This document shows, in pieces, positions 39,138-47,749 of a DNA stretch of 64,000 bases; position 1 is the first letter of the stretch, and every line of letters begins with the position of its first letter. This DNA comes from Pelagibacterales bacterium SAG-MED41 (GTDB taxonomy: Bacteria > Pseudomonadota > Alphaproteobacteria > Pelagibacterales > Pelagibacteraceae). The stretch is taken from NCBI GenBank assembly GCA_014653545.1, contig JACWEJ010000004.1, forward strand, positions 1-64,000, given 5' to 3'. The notes below the pieces were generated by a model. The model was not told the origin of the DNA. It was given only the letters and a program-made list of their open reading frames with translations, and ran no database searches. The position numbers and the translations under genes are program-made.

Positions 39138-39241
39138 TTCTACTCATAGTTGTGCAACAAAATGCATAACTGAAATAAAAAATTAACAAAGCTATGTTTA
39201 AATACTTTTAGTTATCATTTTGAATTAACGAAGAAATAAAT

Positions 39242-39622
39242 ATGAAAAAAATTTTTACAATTTTACTTTTAACATTTTTTACATCTGCTTATGCAGGTGG
39301 TCACATTACTAAAGCACAAAAAGAGCAAACTATTCAATGCTTAGGTCATTATAGTGCTACAGCTGTTTTACCTGCTGATAGTATAGAAGTAGAAAATTTA
39401 GAGATGGCGTTAGCTTCAGTTAAAGTAATTCGAGAATATCTTAAAAAAGAAAAAGTTAAAGAAGATGAAATGAACACTGGTATGAATAAATACGTTGATA
39501 AAGTTTATGGAAAACCTTTTGACAAAGGCATGAATGATAAATGCAATATATTTATATATAAACAAATACCTGGATCAAAAGAGGAAATAGAAAAATTATC
39601 AAGAACTATTTATGCAGGATAA
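39242..39622 (+). CDS. Secreted protein of unknown function
   Basis: N-terminal signal peptide MKKIFTILLLTFFTSAYA; first gene of a tight 5-gene run. Confidence 0.6.
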   Translation: MKKIFTILLLTFFTSAYAGGHITKAQKEQTIQCLGHYSATAVLPADSIEVENLEMALASVKVIREYLKKEKVKEDEMNTGMNKYVDKVYGKPFDKGMNDKCNIFIYKQIPGSKEEIEKLSRTIYAG

Positions 39623-39624
39623 TT

Positions 39625-39912
39625 ATGAATGGTTATGTAATAGCTAATATAGATGTTAAAAATATAGAAGCTTACAAAGAATATGTTGAAAAGGTTTCTC
39701 CTATTGTCAAGAAATTCGGTGGAGAATATTTAATTAGAGCAGGGGAGTACAAAGTAATAGAAGGAAAGTGGAAACATCCAAGAACTGTAGTAATTAAATT
39801 TCCCTCATATGAAAAAGCTTTAGAGTGGTATAACTCTGAAGAATATAAACCGGTTAAACCAATAAGGTTAACCAACTCAGACGCTAATGCAATAATAATT
39901 AAAGGAGTATAA
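39625..39912 (+). CDS. DUF1330-family protein
   Basis: MNGYVIANIDVKNIEAYKEYVEKVSPIVKKFGGEYLIRAGEYKVIEGKWKHPRTVVIKFPSYEKALEWYNSEEYKP. Confidence 0.88.
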   Translation: MNGYVIANIDVKNIEAYKEYVEKVSPIVKKFGGEYLIRAGEYKVIEGKWKHPRTVVIKFPSYEKALEWYNSEEYKPVKPIRLTNSDANAIIIKGV

Positions 39913-39913
39913 T

Positions 39914-40330
39914 ATGATAGATAAATTTGGAAACGCATTTTATTTAATAATTTACTTAGCCCATTTCATAATAGTTGGTAGTTACGCCTATCAATTAGTA
40001 TTTGATACTAAAAAATTTCTTAAAGGTAGAGGAGTAGATAAAACGGCAACATTAATAACTAGATTCGCTGGTTCATTCATGATCGCTACTGTTTTGATGG
40101 CAATTTATATCGCTTTTATTAGATCAGGCGGTGTAGAGGCCACTTGGGCGTTCTTCAACTTAGTTTTTATAATGAATGTTTCGATTTTATTTACAAATTT
40201 TTATACATTAAAAATTGATAAAACAGGTTTAACTAAAAAAACAAAAAACGACGGGATTTATGCTCCACTGGTTTTAGTTATTATAAGCGCTGTTCTTTGT
40301 TATGGATTAGCTGATAAAATATACGTCTAA
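39914..40330 (+). CDS. Membrane protein of unknown function
   Basis: 138 aa with about four hydrophobic segments; spaced 1-20 nt from neighbours. Confidence 0.6.
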   Translation: MIDKFGNAFYLIIYLAHFIIVGSYAYQLVFDTKKFLKGRGVDKTATLITRFAGSFMIATVLMAIYIAFIRSGGVEATWAFFNLVFIMNVSILFTNFYTLKIDKTGLTKKTKNDGIYAPLVLVIISAVLCYGLADKIYV

Positions 40331-40349
40331 ATAATAGAAAGGAAAGAAA

Positions 40350-40643
40350 ATGGCAAAGTTTATGAACTTAGTTAGATGCAAAGTTAAAGCATCACACAGA
40401 GAAGAGTACTTAAAAAAAATGGATGAAAGACAAAAATTCGAAGGAATGACTACAAGTAAAGTTGTTGAAGTTAAACCTAATGAATTTTTTATGACAGGGG
40501 AATGGAAATCAGAAGAAGATATCGCAAAAGCTAGACCACAGATGATTGAATTTTTGGATAGTTTGAGACATACTCTAGAGGAATTATCCCCAGAGTTAGG
40601 TGTTACAGACCCATACTCTGGTTCAGTGGTAATAGAAAAATAG
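40350..40643 (+). CDS. Dimeric alpha-beta-barrel-like small protein
   Basis: 97 aa; FMNLVRCKVKASHREEYLKKM... FFMTGEWKSEEDIAKARPQMIEFLDSLRHTLEELS resembles ABM/DABB-type domains. Confidence 0.5.
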   Translation: MAKFMNLVRCKVKASHREEYLKKMDERQKFEGMTTSKVVEVKPNEFFMTGEWKSEEDIAKARPQMIEFLDSLRHTLEELSPELGVTDPYSGSVVIEK

Positions 40644-40657
40644 AAAGGAGAAACGAA

Positions 40658-40984
40658 ATGGCAAAAATGTATATAATGGGGAAATATTCAGAAAAAGCTT
40701 TTTTAGGTTTTTTGAAAGATCCTACAACAGATAGAAAAGCAGCAGTTGAGAAACTTACATCTGCAGCCGGTGGAAAGATGTTATCTATGGATATTGTTAG
40801 AGGACCATATGACTTTATAGTTGTAGCAGAAATGGCAAATTTTGAAGCATTCGCAGCTGTCAAATTAGCAGTAGAGTCAACTGGAGCTGTAAGAGAGCTT
40901 GTGGCTTTAGAGGCTATGGATTTAACTAGTGCAGCAAAAAAAGCTGGTGAGTTAACTGGAAACTACAAGGCACCAGGACAATAA
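40658..40984 (+). CDS. GYD-domain-like small protein
   Basis: MAKMYIMGKYSEKAFLGFLKDPTTDRKAAVEKLTSAAGGKMLSMDIVRGPYDFIVVAEM. Confidence 0.7.
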   Translation: MAKMYIMGKYSEKAFLGFLKDPTTDRKAAVEKLTSAAGGKMLSMDIVRGPYDFIVVAEMANFEAFAAVKLAVESTGAVRELVALEAMDLTSAAKKAGELTGNYKAPGQ

Positions 40985-41022
40985 TTATATCAAATTTACC
41001 TAGTATAGTTTAAAAAAAAACT

Positions 41023-41742
41023 ATGTTAGGTAAATTAATAAATAGATTACACATCTTACAAAATATTTACTTAAAAAATAGATATCTTTCAAAAAAAGTT
41101 TCTTATGCTATGGACGGAGAAGACATAGCAATTAACTTATTTAATAAAAAAGAAGGCAAAGGTTTTTATGTTGATATCGGGGCCCATCACCCTATTCAAA
41201 GAAATAATACAAATTTATTATATCAAAAAGGGTGGGAAGGAATAAACATAGACATAAATGAATTTTCAATAGATTTATTTAATTTTTTAAGACCAAATGA
41301 TTTAAACATATTAACAGCAATTTCTGACAAAGAGGGTGAAATTTCTTTTTACTACCAAAAAAAATTCAGTCAATTAAACACAACTGATAAAAAAATTGCT
41401 AATGAAAACTTTCAAGGACATTTCAAAGAAAGAATTGTTAAATGCCAGAAAATTGAAAACATTCTAAACAACTCTAAATATAAAGATAAGAAGATAGATT
41501 TTTTAAATATTGATATTGAAGGCGCTGAGATGAAGGTTTTAAAAACATTAAATTTTGAAAAATATAATCCCACATTAATTTGTATTGAGATACTAGGATA
41601 TAGAAATCTAAATTCTAGGGAAAGAGAAATACAAATAAAAAACGATGAAATTTATAAATTTTTATTGAATAAAAATTATAAAAAAGTTTGGTCAGGATCA
41701 AGTTATTGCAGTCATTTATTTGTTAAATGTAATACACTTTAA
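41023..41742 (+). CDS. FkbM family methyltransferase
   Basis: DGEDIAINLFNKKEGKGFYVDIGAHHPIQRNNTNLLYQKGWEGINID; IDFLNIDIEGAEMKVLK. Confidence 0.88.
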   Translation: MLGKLINRLHILQNIYLKNRYLSKKVSYAMDGEDIAINLFNKKEGKGFYVDIGAHHPIQRNNTNLLYQKGWEGINIDINEFSIDLFNFLRPNDLNILTAISDKEGEISFYYQKKFSQLNTTDKKIANENFQGHFKERIVKCQKIENILNNSKYKDKKIDFLNIDIEGAEMKVLKTLNFEKYNPTLICIEILGYRNLNSREREIQIKNDEIYKFLLNKNYKKVWSGSSYCSHLFVKCNTL

Positions 41743-42426
41743 AGAGTCAACAAAACTTATTTTTTTTTTATATTTAAATTTTATTTGTTCAGCACCTTTT
41801 TTAAGATCTTCATTAGATAAATCTAACAAACAAGAGATATATCTCGATTTAATCATTTGAATATACTTTTTAGTTGAAATTTTTACTTCATAATTAAAAT
41901 AATTTTCCTTAATTTTTTTTAAATTATTTTTAATAACTTTAAAAATTAATTTATCCTTGGTAAGACTTTTTTTTAATCTAACTCTCATTTTTTCGAAACA
42001 AGGCATTTTATTATTTTTAGTTTTAAGATGAAAAATTAATAGTTTACCATTGTGATTAAGTTTTTTTTTAATTAAATTAAAAACCTTGTTTAATTTTTTT
42101 TGATTTATTAAATGAATAGATTGTTTAATTAAAATTAGATCATATTTAATTTTATCTTTAGCTAAAAATTCTAAAACATCAGCATTTTTAAATGTAATAT
42201 TCTTTTTAATATTTTTATTTTTTACAATATCAATTCCGACAGGCTTAAATCTAAAATTATATTTTTTGTGAAGTGAACTTATTATATTTGCCCTGCCACA
42301 ACCTATATCTAAAATTCTAGTATTTTTGTTAATTTTAACTTTTTTTTTAAGAAAAGAATTAAAAGCTGAAATATATTTTGTTGAAGATAACCAGGTTTTG
42401 TTGTCCCAGTTTGTTAATCTTTTCAT
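41716..42426 (-). CDS. Class I SAM-dependent methyltransferase
   Basis: RILDIGCGRANIISSLHKKY. Confidence 0.8.
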   Translation of the reverse strand: MKRLTNWDNKTWLSSTKYISAFNSFLKKKVKINKNTRILDIGCGRANIISSLHKKYNFRFKPVGIDIVKNKNIKKNITFKNADVLEFLAKDKIKYDLILIKQSIHLINQKKLNKVFNLIKKKLNHNGKLLIFHLKTKNNKMPCFEKMRVRLKKSLTKDKLIFKVIKNNLKKIKENYFNYEVKISTKKYIQMIKSRYISCLLDLSNEDLKKGAEQIKFKYKKKISFVDSLKCITFNK

Positions 42427-43334
42427 TAAAGAGCAACAATAGCAGCTGCGATAGAAGCTAATCTAGCAGGAGCACTGTCAGCGCGGCTGGTAATAACCAC
42501 TGGAACTTTACCACCTATAACAACACCTGCAGCACATGCACCCATAAAATAAATCATCATCTTTACTAGACCATTACCGGCTTCAACATTAGGAACCAAT
42601 AAAATATCAGTTTTACCTGCAACAGCATTATTAATTCCTTTAATCTGAGCAGCTTTTTCTGAGACCGAATTATCAAAAGCCATAGGTCCGAATACATCTG
42701 CATCAATTCCTTCCTTTTTTGCTCTATCAGTCAGTTCCTTGGCGTCTACTGAGCTTGGTACGCTTTCTAATACTTCCTCTGTAGCAGATAGTACTGAAAC
42801 TTTAGGTTTATTTATTCCAATTCTTTTCGCAAAATCCACAGAGTTTTTAAGTATGTGCATTTTTGTTTCTAACTTTGGCAAAACGTTTAAAGCACCATCT
42901 GTGATAATAAAAGGTTTGTCTTTTTTATCTAATGTCATATGCCAAACATGACTTAATCTTTTTTTACCTATTAAATTTAAATCTCTTTTAAGAACAGCTT
43001 TCATTAGTATATCTGTGTGAATATGACCTTTAACAATAATTTTAACTTTTCCTTCACTAGCCATCTTAGCTGCTATAGGCGCGGTATTATTTTCTATTGG
43101 TTCATTAATAATCTCAAAGTTTGAAATATCCCACTCCATATCTTTTGCTATACCCTCAATTACTTTTTGGTCTCCAATGAATATTGGATCGATTAAACCT
43201 TCTTCGACAGCCTGTTTAGTAGACTCTATGGAAACTGCTTTACCAGCATTAACAATAATTACTTTAACAGGGCCTTTTTTTTTAGCCAACTTAATTAATT
43301 GCTCAGGACAAATTATTTTTTTATTTGATAGCAT
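42426..43334 (-). CDS. pta: Phosphate acetyl/butyryltransferase
   Basis: IIVKGHIHTDILMKAVL, TDILLVPNVEAGNGLVKMMIYFMGACAAGVVIGGKVPVVITSRADSA. Confidence 0.88.
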   Translation of the reverse strand: MLSNKKIICPEQLIKLAKKKGPVKVIIVNAGKAVSIESTKQAVEEGLIDPIFIGDQKVIEGIAKDMEWDISNFEIINEPIENNTAPIAAKMASEGKVKIIVKGHIHTDILMKAVLKRDLNLIGKKRLSHVWHMTLDKKDKPFIITDGALNVLPKLETKMHILKNSVDFAKRIGINKPKVSVLSATEEVLESVPSSVDAKELTDRAKKEGIDADVFGPMAFDNSVSEKAAQIKGINNAVAGKTDILLVPNVEAGNGLVKMMIYFMGACAAGVVIGGKVPVVITSRADSAPARLASIAAAIVAL

Positions 43335-44331
43335 TTAAATAATTAATTTCTTTCAAGATTTTAGAAGGTATAAATATATCTTTATTAAGATTTTTTCTAT
43401 AAGTTTTATTTTTCCTCTCCCCTGGATACAATATTGACGCGAAACCTTTAGCTTTAGGGAGCCTCTTAATTCTAGAGACATTAATTTTCATTTCTTTTAA
43501 AAAGTTTCCCCCAATAAAAATTTTTGGATTTATAGTTATAAATAGATGGCCCATGTTTTGTGGACCCGTAAAATCATCAAAAGGATCTTTAGTCTTTCCT
43601 GAATGACTTGATCCTGTTAAAACTCCACTTAAGATATCTACCATCCAAGCCAGTCCAGAACCTCTAAAAGTTGAAATAGGAATTTGTGATCCTTTTAGAG
43701 CTTTATTTGGATCTGTTGTTATTGTTCCATTTCTGTCTAATGCTACTCCATACGGAATTTTTTGACCAAGTTTGCTTGCTCTTCTTATTGCCCCTCTATT
43801 AATCATTGAAGTGGAAGTATCTAGTATAAAGGGAATCTTGCCAGTTGGAGCTCCAAAACAAATTGGATTAGTGCCAAACAAAGATTTTTTAGATCCATGA
43901 GGAGCTACAGCAGGAGGACCATTTGTAAAACAAAAAACCATTAGATTTTTTTTGACTGCTTGTTCAGCGTAAAAAGTTGAAAGACCATAGTGCCCACTGT
44001 TCTTAACACCTACGAGACCTATTCCAGTTTTTTTTGCATTTTTTATTGCTTGCTTAATTCCAATATCAGCAGCAACAAATCCAATACTATTATCAGCATT
44101 TACACACGAAACTGAATTACTAATTTTTTTAATCTTAATTTTAGGTTTTGGATTTATTACTTTTGCTTTTATTCTATCACAATACATTTTAAGCCTTGCA
44201 AGACCATGGCCTTTTGCTTCTAAAACTTCTGCTTTAATTAAATAATTAGAGCAAATTTCTGAATGATTTTTTGATAATTTATGTTTTAAAAAAATTTGAT
44301 TAAGTATTGTTTTTAAAAGTTTTTTTTTCAC
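43321..44331 (-). CDS. Ldh2/ComC-family (malate/L-lactate/sulfolactate) dehydrogenase
   Basis: VGVKNSGHYGLSTFYAEQAVKKNLMVFCFTNGPPAVAPHGSKKSLFGTNPICFGAP. Confidence 0.87.
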   Translation of the reverse strand: MKKKLLKTILNQIFLKHKLSKNHSEICSNYLIKAEVLEAKGHGLARLKMYCDRIKAKVINPKPKIKIKKISNSVSCVNADNSIGFVAADIGIKQAIKNAKKTGIGLVGVKNSGHYGLSTFYAEQAVKKNLMVFCFTNGPPAVAPHGSKKSLFGTNPICFGAPTGKIPFILDTSTSMINRGAIRRASKLGQKIPYGVALDRNGTITTDPNKALKGSQIPISTFRGSGLAWMVDILSGVLTGSSHSGKTKDPFDDFTGPQNMGHLFITINPKIFIGGNFLKEMKINVSRIKRLPKAKGFASILYPGERKNKTYRKNLNKDIFIPSKILKEINYLNAIK

Positions 44332-44762
44332 TTAAACTTTATTTTCCCTTTTTCTTCCCAAAAATTGGTTCTCTGTTCTGGATTTTCAACCAAATTTTTA
44401 CACATTAGTCCATACTTTTCAGCAAGTGACGAAAAATCTTTTTTTGCTAATTCTACAAAATTATTGAAATTATCTTCTGTTATTTGGGACATAACTTCCG
44501 GATTAAATCCCATTATTTCACCTAAATCATAAGTATATTTAAGGGAAACATCCGCACTATTTTCTAAATTATCAATAATGTTTTTATCTTTTCCAGCTTT
44601 TTTAAAACTTACTGCTGCTACTTTATAAAAGCTGTAACAGTTTAAGTATTCTTTTTGAATATTCTCCATTACATATTTAGCAACCTTACCCTCATTAGCT
44701 TGATCGTTTGCATTTAAAGGAAAAGATATACCAACAAAAATTATTAATAATATTTTTTTCAT
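44328..44762 (-). CDS. Secreted protein of unknown function
   Basis: 144 aa with signal peptide MKKILLIIFVGISFPLNA; 4-nt overlaps with both neighbours. Confidence 0.6.
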   Translation of the reverse strand: MKKILLIIFVGISFPLNANDQANEGKVAKYVMENIQKEYLNCYSFYKVAAVSFKKAGKDKNIIDNLENSADVSLKYTYDLGEIMGFNPEVMSQITEDNFNNFVELAKKDFSSLAEKYGLMCKNLVENPEQRTNFWEEKGKIKFK

Positions 44763-45451
44763 TTATATTTTTTCATCGAAGCTTCAGCTAAAATTAAATT
44801 TGGATCCATAAATATTCTTGATAGCTTAGCTTTCTTAAAAGATTTATACGCAAAGATTGCAATTGGCAACTCTGTACAGCCCAAAATGATTTTTTTACAG
44901 TTCATTTTTAATAGATAATTTACTGCTGGTTTTAAAGCTTTCTCCGCATCCTTAGTTTTGCCCATTTTAACCAATTTTATTGATTTGTTTACGTTCTGAA
45001 TTTGCAACTTTTTAGGTGGAGAAATTAAATTAAACTTTTTATTAAAGAAATGATTATAAATTCCAGTTTTAATCGTTGTATCTGTTGCAAGCAAACCAAT
45101 TTTAGATTTTGCTTTACAGTTTTTCTTTGCGTTTAAATATACAACTTCTGGCATATTCAAAATTGGTATTTTAATAAACTTCTTAAGATCTTTATACCAA
45201 TAATGAGCAGTGTTGCATGGTATAGAAATGAATTTACATTTATTTTGTTGCAAAAATTTACAGCCTTCGACTAAGCTCCTTAAAACTTTTTTATATTTTT
45301 TTAAGTTTTGTTTTCTGTCTGGTATATTTGCTTTGTTATAAAGCAAAAATAAAGGATAATTTTGATCAGACTTTCCTCTATTAAGTTTTGCTAATTTAGT
45401 GCAAAAGTCTAATCCGGCTTGTGTTCCCATGCCTCCAAGTATTCCAATCAT
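44759..45451 (-). CDS. Aspartate/glutamate racemase family protein
   Basis: IGILGGMGTQAGLDFCTKL, ISIPCNTAHYWY, IILGCTELPIAI. Confidence 0.88.
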   Translation of the reverse strand: MIGILGGMGTQAGLDFCTKLAKLNRGKSDQNYPLFLLYNKANIPDRKQNLKKYKKVLRSLVEGCKFLQQNKCKFISIPCNTAHYWYKDLKKFIKIPILNMPEVVYLNAKKNCKAKSKIGLLATDTTIKTGIYNHFFNKKFNLISPPKKLQIQNVNKSIKLVKMGKTKDAEKALKPAVNYLLKMNCKKIILGCTELPIAIFAYKSFKKAKLSRIFMDPNLILAEASMKKYK

Positions 45452-45490
45452 AAGAATGAAGTAATAAAATAATATGAACTATTAGTCTAA

Positions 45491-47650
45491 TTAAAAAATT
45501 CTAATTGCATTGAATTTTAAATAGTTTTGATGGCCTATCCCGTTTTTATCTACTCTATTGATTGTAGTCGTTAAATCCCAACCATTATTAAAATTCCAAT
45601 CAAAACCAGTTTCCATACTCACCATTGATGAAAAACTTTTTCCAATATCAGTAGTATATTGATTAGAAGAACTAGATAAATAATTTGCTTTAAGTGTAGA
45701 ATTTTCAGTTAAATCCTCATTGAACTCGATCTTTAAATACGGAAATAACGTAGATTTTGTAAAATTAAAATCAGAAGAAACAACGGTTCCAAAATTTACA
45801 GATGTGCTTTCAAGATCTCTATCATCATAACTTAGTTTCAAGTTACTATCTCCTGTTTCTGAATAATTATCAAACATTACATAGCTAAAATTTAAGCTAG
45901 AATAATTACTAAAAGTTATATCTTTAAAATTTTTTGCAAAATTATACTTTACTGCTCCAAATATTTGCTGGCTTTTTAATTCACCAGCTACTTTAGTGTT
46001 ATTAGCAACATCAACAATTCTACTCGTAACTTGTGTGGTCTCACCAAAGCTTAAAAAAGTATCTATAAAATTTCCTTCTTTAGGTTTCCAGGTATTGTAA
46101 AAGGATATACTTAAATTATCAGAATTAAAATTAGACCCATCAGTACTAATTTTTACATCTTCAGTTCCATCTCTTAATGCAAAACCAAACAAAGAATTTT
46201 CTGCTAAGTTAAAATCTGCTCCAATAGTAAACCCCTCAGACTCACTTCTTCTACCTAGTTCGCCTACACTAAAATCAACTCCCCCAGAAGATATTAAACC
46301 ATTACTCCAAACAGCCCAGTTTTTAGGTTCCATACTAAATTCATTTTTTAAATATTTTGTCAAAGGAAGACCGCTAATAAAGTTTTCAACATTATCTTTT
46401 GTAAGTCCTTGATTATCTAAACCCGCTTTTGAATATTTATCTATGTAATGTTTTTTTAACTTGTCTTCTATACTTTGATTTCCACCATTATTGGCTAAAG
46501 CTAATTTAAAATCAGAAAACTTTAATCCATTATTTAGTCCTGTTCTTCTATATTGTTCCATTCTTCCCATTACAGAATTAGTAGAATTAAACATCCACCT
46601 TTTTACACTTTCTGTCTGTGCCTCAACCATACCTGCCAACTGTTTGTCATCAAATGCTTGGTGTGTACTTCCACTTGCTTCAATTGAACTGATTGTAAGT
46701 GTCGTTAGTCCTGTAGTCGTAGCTGTCTCACCTTCAATACCGCCATATTCAATTACATAATATTGTACGTTCTGACTATTGCTATAATCATTCCAAGTTC
46801 CGTCTGTTTTTATATGCAACCTATCTTCACCTCCAGCATCGTTCGGTTCATTGGTATTCCAACCAAATTCTCCAGCTCCAAATGGTTTTTCGTATACTGT
46901 GTAGCCAGTATCCACTGTGCAACCCCCACTTGATGTGTTATCAGCGTCGTTACCAACTGTGAAAATTTTTCCATCATCAGGACCACCCGACCATTTCCAA
47001 CATCCTTCTTGAGCAGCGTCAGTTCCGCCTAACCATGCATTCACTCCAGCTTTGTCATCTATAAAGGTATTTTCTTGATAACTTGTTATAGAAGCAAGAT
47101 ATCCTGATAGCCCGTTTAAAGTAGAAGCTTCCGCAGCAGTTTTTGCTGCAGACCAAGTTATATTACTTCCATGATTTACGACTTTGTAATAATGCCCATT
47201 AGCTGAATTATAAAGACTTCCAGCTGGTGTTATGGATAATGTTACTGTAGGTGATCCTGTAGTTCCATCACCCTTAAATGATAAAGTAGCTATCGCTGCA
47301 TTTATTTCAGCCTGTGTTCCTATAAATCCTATTTCTTCATGATCGCTAGCTTCTAATTTACAATTAGTTGGTTCACTAGAATTATCAGAGGTGTAATCAC
47401 AATACCCAGAAGCTTGTTCCAAACCTGTAGTAGTTGTAACAACGAGGGTTCCTGCCGAAGCAGTAATAGTTGCTAATAAATCAGTTGCAGTAAAACCACT
47501 TATGCTTGGAGTAGTTCCAGAGTCTGATAACAGCACAAAGCTAGAAGTATTAGCAGTCAAAGTGCTAGGCATAGTAATTGTTTCAGCCCAAACTTTATTA
47601 TTAAGTATTAAAGTTACACCGATAGCAGCTATTTTTAACCATGCTTTCAT
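45491..47650 (-). CDS. Outer-membrane protein with C-type-lectin-like domain and C-terminal autotransporter-type beta-barrel
   Basis: Signal peptide; CTLD motifs AWLGGTDAAQEGCWKWSGGPDDG, NTNEPND, TWNDY; C-terminal alternating beta-strand region ending in ...LKFNAIRIF. Confidence 0.75.
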   Translation of the reverse strand: MKAWLKIAAIGVTLILNNKVWAETITMPSTLTANTSSFVLLSDSGTTPSISGFTATDLLATITASAGTLVVTTTTGLEQASGYCDYTSDNSSEPTNCKLEASDHEEIGFIGTQAEINAAIATLSFKGDGTTGSPTVTLSITPAGSLYNSANGHYYKVVNHGSNITWSAAKTAAEASTLNGLSGYLASITSYQENTFIDDKAGVNAWLGGTDAAQEGCWKWSGGPDDGKIFTVGNDADNTSSGGCTVDTGYTVYEKPFGAGEFGWNTNEPNDAGGEDRLHIKTDGTWNDYSNSQNVQYYVIEYGGIEGETATTTGLTTLTISSIEASGSTHQAFDDKQLAGMVEAQTESVKRWMFNSTNSVMGRMEQYRRTGLNNGLKFSDFKLALANNGGNQSIEDKLKKHYIDKYSKAGLDNQGLTKDNVENFISGLPLTKYLKNEFSMEPKNWAVWSNGLISSGGVDFSVGELGRRSESEGFTIGADFNLAENSLFGFALRDGTEDVKISTDGSNFNSDNLSISFYNTWKPKEGNFIDTFLSFGETTQVTSRIVDVANNTKVAGELKSQQIFGAVKYNFAKNFKDITFSNYSSLNFSYVMFDNYSETGDSNLKLSYDDRDLESTSVNFGTVVSSDFNFTKSTLFPYLKIEFNEDLTENSTLKANYLSSSSNQYTTDIGKSFSSMVSMETGFDWNFNNGWDLTTTINRVDKNGIGHQNYLKFNAIRIF

Positions 47651-47749
47651 AAAAACCCAAAATGATTATTTATCGATTATTTATATTAATTAAGAACTAA
47701 TTTTTCAACAGTTAGAATCTCTACAATTATCAATTGAAAAAACAATCTT

